Positions 1 through 11,561 of a DNA stretch of 64,000 nucleotides are shown here, piece after piece. This stretch comes from Bombardia bombarda. Its lineage: Eukaryota; Ascomycota; Sordariomycetes; Sordariales; Lasiosphaeriaceae. The DNA lies in the NCBI GenBank assembly GCA_030512295.1, contig JAULSR010000007.1, positions 186,001 to 250,000 of the forward strand, read 5' to 3'. The notes beneath the pieces are model-generated. The model saw nothing but the letters and a program-made list of their open reading frames with translations, searched no databases and was not told the origin of the DNA. The position numbers and the translations under genes are program-made. Within the stretch, counting starts at the first letter, position 1. The number at the start of each line of letters is the position of its first letter.

Positions 1-91
1 GTTACGACTGATCGTCTGTCGACCATACGGATATCCATTCCGGCACGGGAGACGGATCCAGCACTTTGCTGTCCTTTCTTGTTGCTCCTTT

Positions 92-128
<37 letters not shown>

Positions 129-984
129 GGTCCTCCTCTGCAGCGTCTGCTGGTCATCGGTGATTCACTGTCTCGTCCCTCAATCCCACATCATGCAGTC
201 GTGCAGTCCTTGTTGGAGAGGGGAAAAAGACGAGATAGATAAACAGACATGAAGTTTGGGGGCTGAAGGATCTCCATGCTTGCCTTTTGATCAACCGCTT
301 CACCTATCTATGCGCATACCAACTACGCTAGTTAGGTGATTCCAGTAAGCAGTAGAAAACTAGAGCAGTTTGCTCACCGCCACAATGGCTCCGTTGCGGG
401 CGCGAGTAAACCTAGGAATCCGCCATCCTATCGCGCCAAAAGACGGGGCGCCTCATTCAAAATACACTACGCCAAAAGCTGTTGGCCCAAGCAAATGGCC
501 TGGGGTCGGCCACGTGAGGACATGGCATCTCCATGCGCATCAATCACCACATGCATCAATCACCCACCACATGCATCATGCCTTGTTCACATTGGACACC
601 TCTCGTACCATTGCTCCTCTGCTCTACTCCCAGCACAACGCCGTTGACATCGTTGGTAGCCAAGGGATCCGGAATCTCAAATCCACCAAAAAGTGCAGAC
701 AACCAAGAGTTGTCCACGCGAGCCAGACGGAGCCAGGGTATCAACTCTTATTTGGGTGCTTTTGTAAGTACATACGAGATTAGGCTACTAATGCAAATAA
801 ATCCAACAAAGAAAAAACTAGACATTTTCATGACAACTGAAACAACTCAAACAAGATTTGTGACTAACATGCAACTATCACATGTAAAACTCCGGCTTCT
901 AAGGAAACAACCCTCAACCAATTTATCCACCCCGTACCGATATCACTAACCGAGTTATCAAAAGGGAATTCGCCTAAACTTTCG
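1..984. other. Gene-free stretch with a TTG microsatellite
   Basis: No convincing coding region is seen. Small open frames here lack introns, domains or coding character. A TTG/GTT trinucleotide run lies near 95-128. Around 533-580 there are several CACATGCATCA-like direct repeats. The right end holds the likely 3' flank of the minus-strand gene that stops at 985. Confidence 0.5.
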
Positions 985-3676
985 TCACTGAACAATAGAC
1001 TTCTCCCAGAGCATGGCGCTCCTCAGGAGATCCTTTCCAAACTGCCGCTGCAGATTGGTCATCTTGTCGATAATGTGTCCCGTCGCAATCGACTTTGGGC
1101 CCCAAACCTTGAGAGCAATCTGGCCCGCTCGTTCCAACCACGTGATGCTCTGTTCAATGTCTCCTCGCCGTTGGTAGATCTCGGAAATGTCTTCCATGGT
1201 GTGAGCCGCAATCTCGTCCTGGTAGAAGACGGGCTCACCTTCGGGGAGAACGCCCGCTGCCTGAGGGCGTCTAACCACCATCATGCAGTGCTCGAGTGCC
1301 GTGTCGCAGTCATCAAGCACCATGTAGAAGTGCGCGAGCTCGTTTTCCACCGTCCGTGCTTGGTCCGAATCGGGTCCAAACACCTGTCGACACGATTTAA
1401 GAAGCTCCACCACGATCTCCAGGGCCGCATCAAGCTCGCCGTTACGTCTCAAAAGGGTAGCGAGCGAGTCGAGCAGCTTGAACGTGACAGCACGCGACCT
1501 TCCCAGTCGGTCGGCAAACACATCCAGCATACATTGCAGCGCACGTCGCGAGATCTCCTGGCAGTCCTCGTCATTCTGCAACTCATGGAAGATGCGGGCC
1601 AAGGGGTGGTTTTCCGAGTGCTTTTTCCGCGCCTCCCTAGCCAGGAACTGGAGGATGATGGTCCGCAATTCCGGTCTAGCGCTGGTATTTGCAGGAGAGA
1701 GCGTGGACAGCACGTTGCGTAGAAAGTCAAAGGGCTGAGTCGCCATGGCTTCCGAGGCCACATTGCCGGCCTCGGCGAGCGCGGGGTAGGCACGCTGGTC
1801 CGTCGGGGTGTTCAATGATCCCGCCGATATCTTGATCAGGTAGATGGCACTCTTCACCGTGCTCCAGTATTCGGTAGATGCTTCCGTAGACCTGTGTCCG
1901 AGGTAGTCATCAGGCAAGACTCCTTCTGGTATGTTTTGTAGCTGCCAGTCGTAGTAGGCGCGGATGTTCAGAGTGATGATCTCGAGGGTGCGGGACTTTG
2001 GATCGGGGCTGAGCGATGGGGGAGGCGTATCCGCCAAGGCTCGTATTTGGTCCTTGAAGATGGAAAGACTGGGCCCCGGTGAGCCTGTGGCCGAACGGGC
2101 AACCGGAGCATTCGAAGGGACCGAGAGGTGGTCGTCCGACCAGCCACAGCTTGATGTCGGGGTTACACAAATCACATCTGGTGATGAGATGGTTGATGCC
2201 TCGGGTGAATCTGCTTCACTGGGAGGCTTAGGGGCGGCGTCCTCATGGTTAGTGCCTGGTTTCTTGATGGTAAGGTCCGAGATGCTGAGACCGGTCCTGC
2301 CAGTCCAGCTTGGGCGTTGGTGGCTCGCCGTCACCGCCTGATTTGTTGTTTGGCTTGGACTGTACGAGGATTCTACTGCTGATGTTCTTCTCATTCCATG
2401 TGGGATGTTCCGAGTAAGGCGCAGCGTCCTACGCAAGTCTTCCCGGCTCATAGTGTCTCTGTCCATTAGGTGAGACGGCGGAGCGGAGGACTCAATGCGC
2501 CGGACGGGTCGCTCCTTCTCATCGCTGTTGACGTTCTTGAAGACGTTCCACTCTCGAAACCGCTTGTCGTACATGCGCTTGCTGTCAAGCGAGTCAGTGA
2601 CGGCGATCAAAGTCATGATGGCGATGGACAAGTTGGGGCTTGAGACGGGTGGATAAGGTGGGCTGAGAGCGAACTCAAGATGGAACACAAGCAAGAGGAA
2701 GATGAAAGGAATAGAACTTGAGGCTTCATGATGCTGTCTAGGAGACGGAGAGCAAGGCCTTTAATACTGGATGGGAGGACTGTAGTTTAGGTCACTTTGG
2801 AGCCATGATTGACATAGGACAAGACGACTGCCACCATGTCCATGTTCCTGTCCATCCATGCCTGCCTATGCCCGCATCCGCATGTCCGACATGTGTCTGT
2901 CTCCACGGGCTATTGTGGCCGACCCCCTCACGGGTCTTGGCTAAGAGAGAGGTTGAGAGATAGGAGATTGAGACGGGGAAACATTGTGACGACCTAACAA
3001 CGGTGACGTGACGCCTGCATCGGGGCGAGCGCCGATGGACGGCTGGAAGTGCCATGACTTTTTACATTCCATGGCTGACCTGCCGTCTTGGTCTTGGTGC
3101 TGAAATGCAGCGAGCTGAAACATAGATTGGTGGGATTGGGATGGTTGATACAAAGAATTGCCCTGGTGCATACCTTGCGGAGAAGCCATAGTCTTTTCTC
3201 ATGATCTCGCTTACTTTCTTCAGCGGATTGTGTCTATAGAGGCGAATAATGGTGTCGCGATGGTTAGCCCAGTCCTTTGCCAATGGGCCCTGCAGAATGC
3301 GGGATTTCCCCTCTGAGCCAGCGGCTGCGACATTGGCGGCGAGCGCGATGGCGCGAGGACTTGGACTGCGCTGGCTCCTCGGACTGCTGCTTGCGACGCT
3401 GGCGGCGGCGGCGGCGGCATGATGGACAGTGCCAGGAGGCATGGCATGCACGCCATGAGCAGCGCCATGAGCACCGTGAGCAGCGCCATGAGCACCGTGA
3501 GCAGCGCCATAGTGAGTCGGGCTCATGCCCATGGGCGCCGGGACCGAGAGCGGATGGAGATGGAAACGATGTAAATCAGAAGGTGCATTCAGTGAAAGAT
3601 TGTGTGCTAGCGGCGCCGACGCAGCGGATGCCGCTGCACGGTTCTCGGGCGAGAGCATGGTCATTGTCATTGTCAT
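985..3676 (-). CDS. Clr5-domain protein with TPR-like C-terminal region
   Basis: Two exons on the minus strand: 3174-3676 and 985-2581, with an intron whose donor is GTATGC and acceptor TTGACAG. The join gives about 699 aa. The splice is supported because it rebuilds one fungal Clr5 domain: exon 1 ends in DWANHRDTIIRLYR...IMRKDYGFSA and exon 2 begins SKRMYDKRFREWNVFKN. Clr5 is a short DNA- or chromatin-associated domain found at the N-terminus of many ascomycete proteins. Here it sits near residues 140-200, after a low-complexity segment with Ala-His-Gly repeats and an Ala run. The last ~250 residues have helical repeats resembling TPR/NPHP3-type units (for example ALEIVVELLKSCRQVFGPDS). The start is taken at the first ATG of the MTMTMTM run; longer frames upstream begin without ATG. 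A role in transcription or signalling is inference; the ligand is unknown. Confidence 0.75.
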
Positions 3677-5634
3677 GGCGAGGACAAGACCAGACACAGG
3701 CACTTGACCGTCAATCCGATCATTCCAGGGAGGAGAAGAGGAGTAGGGTGCGGGATGCAAGAACCTGAATGGGAGCCTGACTAAAGAGGGCGAGGGCCCG
3801 CTCCGTGCATTGGTAAGGCCTCAAAAAACCCTTATACCAATTCGTCCAAATGGCGGTGGGAGGCCCTGCGAAGGGTGGTGGCTCATGCAACCCTACGGCT
3901 GGAATATACGCAGTGGACGCGCTGGACGCAGCTGGACTCTCTTGCACTTTGACACTTGACTGCACTTGGCTGCACCACGACGCACAAGGGCGGCACAGCA
4001 TTTCCAGTCCGAAAAGAACCGTGCAGATGCCAAGGCAGGTACAGGGATGGGCAGTCGCGACTCTTGGGAATTTCAAAGACAGCTGGGCTCTGGAGCCTCT
4101 GGGCTCACTGGGAAAGAACGAACGTCTGGCACGCACAAGCCCCCGTCTGGCCCGGCCCAGCGTCGACCCAAACCATCCCAAAGCACCCCTGGAGGAAGTT
4201 GCAATGCACCCCGACCACACGCGCGAGCTCGCGCCAAGTGTCAACCAAGAACAACGCATAGACGACGGATCTCGAGATGGATTGCGACCCCCTCTGCCCA
4301 CCACCACACCACACACCACACTCGACGCACCGTCCCGAGTCGACACAGGAGATAGGTAGGTTGGTAGGCATCTGCCTTGATTGGATCCAAGGCACCAAAA
4401 AACGAACCTCCCGTCATTCTCCGGACCCTCTGTCGCGCCTTCCATGTATTGATCATTCGCACACACTCGGGAAAGTGCAGCCGGTATATGCATGCAGGTG
4501 ATACGGCGAGTGCGGCGGCAGATTCAAAAGTACCTACCAAGTCAAGGAGGAAGGCACAGCTCTCTCTCTCTGACCTTCTTACCTTGCCTGATCTGGTCAG
4601 CCCAGTGCAACGCCATCCTAGCGTGCCAGTCGTGCTATCCATGTGGGCAGCATGGATAGCTCTAAGGAAGGTGTCCCTGGGGGGTGAGAGCAAGTACACT
4701 GGTACCTAACAATAATATACGGAATAAGATCACTGCACTGTGTTGGGTTTTCAAAGCGAGCTGCGAAGCGACGGGCATCGACAGTCCCTCATAAAAGAAT
4801 TGCCAGGAGGCCGAGCGTGGTTGGACAGCTCGCCAACCACATCTGCTCCGTCCAACGTTGGATCCGATAAGCGACCTCCTCGATGACGGGAGTGCAGGAG
4901 AAAGCCGGGATCCTTCGGGTCATACTGCGGTAGTGCCAAAAACCACGGAGATCGTCGACATTTGAATCGCTAACACACACAGTGTAAAAATCGGGGCCGA
5001 CCCATGGTCTGCAGTACGTGATCATTTCTCATATTCTCGTGTCTGCCGGTCTATTGGAAGCTACCTACTACCCGTCTTTCTCTACTTACTTTCACACATC
5101 ATGATATCTATACATATACACACATGCCTCCACTTCTGAGCCTCCACTTGCCCCCAACAACCTGCATTCTGCAGGGTCCTTTTCTACCAGACCGAACCCA
5201 TCGGCCCTCTGCAGAACCCTTTGTGTGATATTCATGCTTGGGGCCTACATGGAGGCCCACTGGGCCGCTAGATGATGGTCGGGTGAAGGAGGGGAAGGGG
5301 TGAGAGGAGGCGGGAAGGATGGAGGAGAACAACCACGATTCAACACAGTCACCCTCCCGTTGCATCTAGCAGCCAGCACTAGCATTCGCGGGCTGCGGGC
5401 CTGTTCCCTTGGAGGGCGAATCTCAGGATCCCAGCCAGATCACCAGGCCCTCGGCCGGACATCCATCCGTATGAAGGCGCGCCGGCCTATCCGTCGGGCT
5501 AAATTTCTGTATTGGCTTCCCCTCGCCTTGGTGCATCTGACCATCTGATGACAGAGCCTTCTGCATGGTGACGAGAAAAAAGCACCATGCAGCAGCAGCT
5601 CTAGTTGTGGCCGCTTAATATAGATGTCGGAGCA
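3677..5634. other. Spacer between two minus-strand genes; probable promoter of the Clr5 gene
   Basis: Open frames here overlap in several frames, are GC-biased shadows and carry no recognisable domain. The 3.7-4.7 kb part is the likely 5' leader and promoter of the Clr5 gene. It contains a CTCTCTCTCTCT tract near 4560 and a GTAGGTTGGTAGG motif near 4355. I see no RNA gene. Confidence 0.45.
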
Positions 5635-6685
5635 TCAGTCGAGCAAATCCTTCCCGTCTCTATGGTTCTTGACGCCATCGAAAAGAGCCGTGGTAAGACA
5701 TAGTGGCCTAAACGATGCATACATGGTTAGTTTAGGCTTGCTTCGCGAGCGGGATAATGCGGCAGAGAAGTTGATAAACAAGGGGGCGGGGAACCAAGGA
5801 GACAGAGAGAGAAGGGGCTACTCGGGTAAGTCGAGAGAGATAAGAGATGGAAACCACCGAGAGAAAACTTTAAGTGACGGCAACAGCAGTAAGTGGTGCA
5901 AAAGGGAAGGAGCAACTCACGCTTGGATCGATGCCCATACCAGCGGCGCTATCAACGAAGTGGAACCTGCCACTTTCATACCCAAGCCGCAGGCGAGACC
6001 GACACCGGCGCCTGCCAAAAGCAGGTTGAAGACGCAACTGAAGAAGGTCGCGATCTGCCTGCGCCAGTGTTGTTCGCCCTCGGTCAATGTGACCTCGGCC
6101 TTCTCGACGGCCAAAAGTGTGGCCAAGAGGCCGATGTTGATGACGAGACCCAGGACTCCCTGCAGGTCGGTTTGTTAGCATTGATCCACGTGTTCTTGCT
6201 TTGAGCGCAATTTCAATAAATCCCACCGCGGGAAGGCTGGAGCACGACGCGGGGAGAAGGGGGATGTTGAATGGGGGAAGGAGCAGACGATAGGTAAAGC
6301 AGGTTAGAACTTACTATGGCCATACAGCTAATGGGCAGGGCGTGGGTCGACACGTCGAACTCAAATTCAAAGCCAGCAAAGGGACCACTGGCACCCGAAG
6401 CTGTCGCATAGCTTAGGCGGTCGTTGAGGACAACACCACATGGGCTGTTCATGTGGGACGTCACCAGATTTCTCAATTGTAATGAGCGTGTCTGTGTTTC
6501 TTTCCCCAGGTTGTAGACGTAAGCGATGGCGCCCCCGACTATCAAGCCAAGATGCGAGAGGGTACAGAGGACATGGGTCAATTTCCACCCGAAATTGTTG
6601 GTTCTGTACATCATGGTGTCCAAGAGGAGAGAGGAATAGACGACTATGGTTATGATGGTGATGGGATAGAAATTGATGAATTCTT
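5635..6685 (-). CDS. Four-helix membrane protein, function unknown (5' end unresolved)
   Basis: At least three exons on the minus strand: 6315-6685, 6159-5921 and probably 5707-5635. The first intron (6160-6314) has donor GTAAGT and acceptor CTGCAG and joins SCMAI to GVLGLVINIGLL in frame. The second (donor GTGAGT, branch CTAAC, acceptor TTTAG) gives a frame-consistent 24-codon last exon; without it the frame stops at 5917. The protein shows about four hydrophobic helices: ITIITIVVYSSLLL, LGLIVGGAIAYVY, GVLGLVINIGLLATLL and FNLLLAGAGVGLACGLG. It therefore resembles small fungal four-pass membrane proteins, but I cannot assign it to MARVEL or any other family. The most upstream exon seen begins at acceptor CTATAG (phase 1). 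The first ATG inside it (6614) would cut the first helix, so a further 5' exon probably lies upstream of 6700; I could not place it. Confidence 0.55.
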
Positions 6686-8879
6686 CTATAGAAAAAGATA
6701 GTGGTGGTCCGTGAAGAGACAAGCAGGCAGACAAGCAGGCAGCCAGGCAGGGAAGCGAGAAGCTTATTTGGTCTACCCTAATTAGATCTTCTGGGATAGG
6801 TAGGAAGTGGGCGGGAAGCTCTCGAGATTGCCGACGGTATAAGGTTGCGGCTTGTTTGGCAGGCGAGTATCAGGAAGATCTGGTTGTTTAGCATAACCAG
6901 GAAAAAAAAGAGTCCGGGCTCTCTCCAAGGCAGGGGATATTTGAGCCTTTGAGGCCAGGCAGTTGAGGCCGCGATGCGGCTCGAGTCGCGGCTTGCACCG
7001 TCCGAAAAGGGCGACATCTTGTTCAAAGGAGGCGTGAGGGTGAACGGGCTAACACAACAGGGGTCGGTTGCTAGGCTGAGAGTGCAATGACTCTGAACTT
7101 CACGACACAGTGGGCCAATGGACGACAGAGCTCGAGTGCCAGCCATTCAATCCAGGTCATTCCTGACTGTTCCTAGCCAAAGCTGGGACAACAGCCTCCT
7201 CCTGCCTCGGGTTGCAAGTCACCACCGCCACACAGCTAGCTTGGCCGTTGGTTTCTAGGTTGTTCGGGAGAGTTGCATGCGGCACCGCACAAGCCACGCA
7301 CCGGCTCCTTGGCCGCCCCAAAACGTGATCGGCAGTGACAACTTTTTTGGAGGTTTGAGGGCAGGGGAACATACAGATTACCTTACCTAGGTAGGTATCT
7401 GGTAGTGTATGTAGGAACACTAAAAGTGCTGTTAACAACGCTGCAAAATAACGGGAACCTACCCCTGGCTCCATCCATCTGACCTAAGCACCTACCTAGC
7501 CGTACCAGCGGATGGCAGCGGATGACAGGCGGACGATGGACTCGATCTGGGGTCCGATGAGCGCTGGATGCGACAAGCCCGCGTGTGACCCTTGGGGCCG
7601 TTTGAGATTATTGCGGAACATTCTAGAGCCCGAGATGGGTGTTGTTGTGGGTGTTGATGACGGCACTGAAGAGCTTAGAAGGCGACTAGAAACGTGCAGA
7701 AAGCGTGGGTGAGGGGCACCATCGGTGTCACGGTGTGCACTAAACTGGAGCCCTGGGCCCCGGAACGACGGCTGCCCCTGGCCGCGTTACGTAGGGAGCT
7801 GCGTACTTGCCATTGCGCTTTGCTGGGGCGGCGGTTGGTGGACGGGATAAAACATACGTTTGTTGCGAAGCTTGTTGGTTGCGGTTGTGGAAAATAAAAC
7901 TGAAAATAATCTTCCAAATAATACCCTGTAAACCGGCGTAATAATCAAACTCGTTCATTCGTCAAAATTCGGTTGCTAACCGAGCTGCCGGGCTGCCGAG
8001 CCGAGCCGTCATTGATAGAGCCCAGGCCCCAGGGCGGGGGCAAGGAGTCAGTCAAAGGACGCGGGACCAGACCAACGTTTCAATCAAGCCCTGAAAAAGC
8101 TAGATCCCGATCATTTAACCCCAGGGCAGTCCACAAACTTATAAACCCGTATTTCATCAGGCCAAGCTTTCAGATCATTTCCTAGCCGCCACAGTATCTA
8201 TCTGTATCTGGCACCATGATCATCTGAAAATAGGTGCAACACGAAGTGGTGATGGGATAGTGTTGTCAAGTACGCAATGGCGGATTTCGCCTAATACGGA
8301 AAAGAAATTACCCAGTAGTATTCAAGTACTAGCAGTTCTCGGTGAGTGACTTCAGTTCCTGATGTTCAAGGCATACTTATGCGTTCAACCATACCAGGCA
8401 TCCGTGGTAAGCATTACACAGTAGATCTAGATGGCTCACTGCGCGCGCCAAGCATCAACTAAGCGCATAACCTCGCAGGCTTCACAAACAGAGCGTGACA
8501 CTGTCGTACAGATCCCGTGGGAATGGTAGGCCAATCACTTCCTCGTTATCTGCAAACGCCCATCTCCAAGTAAATCTTCACCCCACCATAACACCAAGTA
8601 ATGTATGATGTTATCCTACTCCGGACTTTGCTTACCTACTTCATTTGGTCAGCTGGCCTATCTTACACTACACTCCCATACATAGATGTGCATAGCCCTG
8701 GCTGAAATTTTACTTTCAAATACTCGGACTGAGCTTATTGCTATAATCAGTGTCATTCATCCCGCAATTACCCCCATTTTATTTCGCGTGATTTTTTTGG
8801 TCATGCTATGCGAGCGGATTGTTAAGATCTGTCCTAATCTGTAACCTTATCTAAGACAAAGATGATGTGAGATGGAAGC

Positions 8880-8912
8880 TATCTGGAGTGCAGTGCAGTG
8901 CAGTGCAGTCAC
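8880..8912. repeat. GTGCA pentanucleotide repeat
   Basis: About four copies of AGTGC/GTGCA in tandem, in spacer DNA. Confidence 0.6.
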
Positions 8913-10480
8913 CGCAATGGTGCTGCGCTGCAGACAAAAAGTTCCCAAGGAGGAAACTCCGAAAATGCGATATCTCCCGACAAGCCTCAAGGAGAATAAA
9001 ATAACCATATGCGACTGAAGGAAACGAAGAGAGATGGCGGGCAGAGACGGGCGGCGGCCTGGATAAGACAAGGTCATCTGATCAAGCCAACAGAAGCCTA
9101 AGTAAGGTACCTCCACTAAAGTATGAGCAATTCTCTGTAAGTGTTGATCAAAAGGCAACCCAAGGCAAAACATTGCTGCCAACAACACAGCGCGATTCTG
9201 AACTAGGAAGGCAGTTAAGATGAAGTGACGATGGCTGACTGCTAAGGTAGGAGGTAGCAGATAGTAGCCTTTCGCTTTTGTGTAGCTGTGCTTCGCTTTG
9301 GGTCGCGGATCGCAACCACTAAAATTGGAGTTTAGGTCGTCGCGGCCGAAACGGGAGCTGAAAATCTGAAGCTGTAGCAGCCATTTGCTCAAATTGCTGC
9401 CCTGTGAGCCTGCGAGCCTGCGCACTTGAGAAGTGAGCAGCGGGGTCTTTAGTCCACGTCCACTAACAGTCAGTGCACTGAATACTTTTGGACCCCACCA
9501 GTTTGGCCCTGACAGCACTCGCCGCCTCACCTGCCTCACGTTGCCTCGCCGCCTGCCTCGCCTGCCTCAGCAGTAAGGAGACAGCAGGGATTGGCTGAGG
9601 GAAATCAGCCTCGACGGAAAAAGCCCTACAGGGCTCCTTCCCTGGGATTCGCCTTGCGAGGGGCAGCAGCGGACCCGCGCGAGTTAGAGTAGTGGGATGC
9701 GGGGCTTCAAAGAGAAGATTTACTGCGGTAGGTGTTAGGTAACCCATTGTCGGCCACCCCATAGGGTCCCGTCGGTCTCCATCCATCCTGCCATTCCATG
9801 CGCCTGCCACTGCACACGCTGCACGGGGCACCTGCCAGGTACATGCTACCCACCTTAAGTACATTAGTAGGCACCTACCTAGGCCACGCAACAGCTGTCG
9901 CACTCAGGCACAGAAGTACCTACTTACTCCAACCTGACCTTCTTCCATGAGCTTACTTCACTCTGCCCCGTACAGTACCTTCCCACTACTATGGCCTGGT
10001 ATTTCAACACGCCGCGGACCTGCCGCGAACGGCGTGAATAACTGACAGTCGGGACGCAAAAGACCAATCATGCAAGTTCGGAAGCGCGCCGAGTCACAAC
10101 GGGGCTCGATGGGTGCTCGATGTGATCGGTTCCCTTGCATGTTTCCACACTTTCCGCAGGCAGGGACGACCGACACCACTTCTCCACGTGAGAAACGAGA
10201 AACGAGTACGCACTTCACGCACACACGCTTTGAGCTTTCCCACCTTCCGCGGCCGTTTCAAACGCTCAATCGCGCCTTCCGACCGCAGTTGGATTGGTGA
10301 TGGATCCAACAACCCTCAACTTGGCCCAACTTGACATTGCGACAAGTCCAATGTCATTTCATAGTCGGGTCATGATCCATGGTTCGGCATCTTCCTCATT
10401 TCATTCCCCGAGTCCCAGTCCCCAGTCCCCTCCCTGTCCCTCCCGGCCTCCCCCACATGCCCACCGGTACAATGCGACGC

Positions 10481-10512
10481 TTGGAGCTTGGAGCTTGGAG
10501 CTTGGAGCTGTG
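10481..10512. repeat. 7-bp tandem repeat, unit GCTTGGA
   Basis: Four near-perfect copies of GCTTGGA (read also as TTGGAGC), upstream of the HET-domain gene. Confidence 0.7.
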
Positions 10513-11561
10513 ACTGGTCTCAACTTCAAAGCTGCCTGCTCGAGAGCCCTACCGATGTGCTTCCAGGCAGATGCCCGCCCCGTCTTGACAATGCCCTTTT
10601 TGGCTTCTGCCAAAAGGGCGAATAGGCGGCGCATGTCGTTGTCCGCCTGTATGCGCATGTTCGATGGATGATGCCCCCCCGCGCGCGAACATGATGCGAC
10701 GTGCGACATGCGACGTGCGGCGACGTCCTGCGACTGTTTGAGACAGACGGGCATGGCGCCCCCAAAAAAGGTACCGAGCAGTCACTCGGTAAGTGTCCGA
10801 TGATATCCCTCTCGTCCTCCCACTGGGGGCATCTCTCACAAGGGCGGGGCAGGCAGTTCTTGCTCCGCCGGCGGCACATACACTGCACATGCCCACTTGG
10901 TCCGTACTCTGAACGCAACCTCGTGGTAGTCCCAAGAATAATCAAGACTCATGGCGGTGGCAGTGAACTTCTCTGCATACGGGTCCAACGTCGTGCCAGC
11001 CACGCAGCAGCCCTTAAACCAAGCAGACATGAAACCTCACAGCAGCTCTTGCCGGGGACGGGGAACGGGGACGGCACGCAGTCTCCACGCAGACCTAGTC
11101 AGTCACCCAGAGCCTCCTGGATTGGATGTTTTGTTTCCAAAGGCAGCCCTATGGATGGGGTCCTCGAATCCATCCAACGGCACTGGCGGCCTGTGCCTAA
11201 TTCCTCGACTGCGCACCGTCGGCTCGTCTCCCGCTCGCGTCATCATAAGATGATGCAATCCCCGTCGTCGGTTTTACTGCCGAATCATGGCATCAAAGAT
11301 TCCCAAGTCCAAGCAGTCCAAGCCCCCTTCCACTACCCCCTCAACTGCTCAGTCATAACTGCATTCCCACACCCACTGTCCCGGTGTTCATGAACATATC
11401 TACCTACCCATCAACTACCCCTCGGGACCCCAGATATCTCCCGGTCCACCAGCCAATCAATTTGTCACCCAGCAGGAACCACCATCACCGCTTCAAGCGC
11501 CTATAACCCACAACGCATTGGCAGCTAAGACGTGACGCGTCACATCACATCACCGCTCATC

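Larger units (their letters stand above)
6686..11561. other. Long spacer (about 4.9 kb) without a convincing gene
   Basis: The left end may hold the missing first exon of the upstream membrane-protein gene. A 123-codon minus frame at 6778-7146 has one hydrophobic stretch but no clean donor. Between 8200 and 8850 the DNA is AT-richer and has no long frame. A 230-codon minus frame at 8847-9539 is rejected (low-complexity, no domain, no splice partner). Short TACCTACCTAGGTAGG-type motifs occur near 7385, 7488 and 9860. From 10.3 kb on the sequence is likely the promoter/leader of the HET gene, with a GCTTGGA tandem repeat near 10483-10510. Confidence 0.45.

Noticed and set aside
3720..4493. 257-codon minus frame upstream of the Clr5 gene
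   Set aside because: GC-biased chance frame with competing frames on the other strand; no domain.
5624..6178. 184-codon plus frame overlapping the membrane-protein gene
   Set aside because: Antisense to exons whose minus-strand reading gives transmembrane helices and consistent splice sites.
8847..9539. 230-codon minus-strand frame in the large spacer
   Set aside because: No domain, low-complexity ends formed by GTGCA and CTGCCTC repeats, no partner exon.
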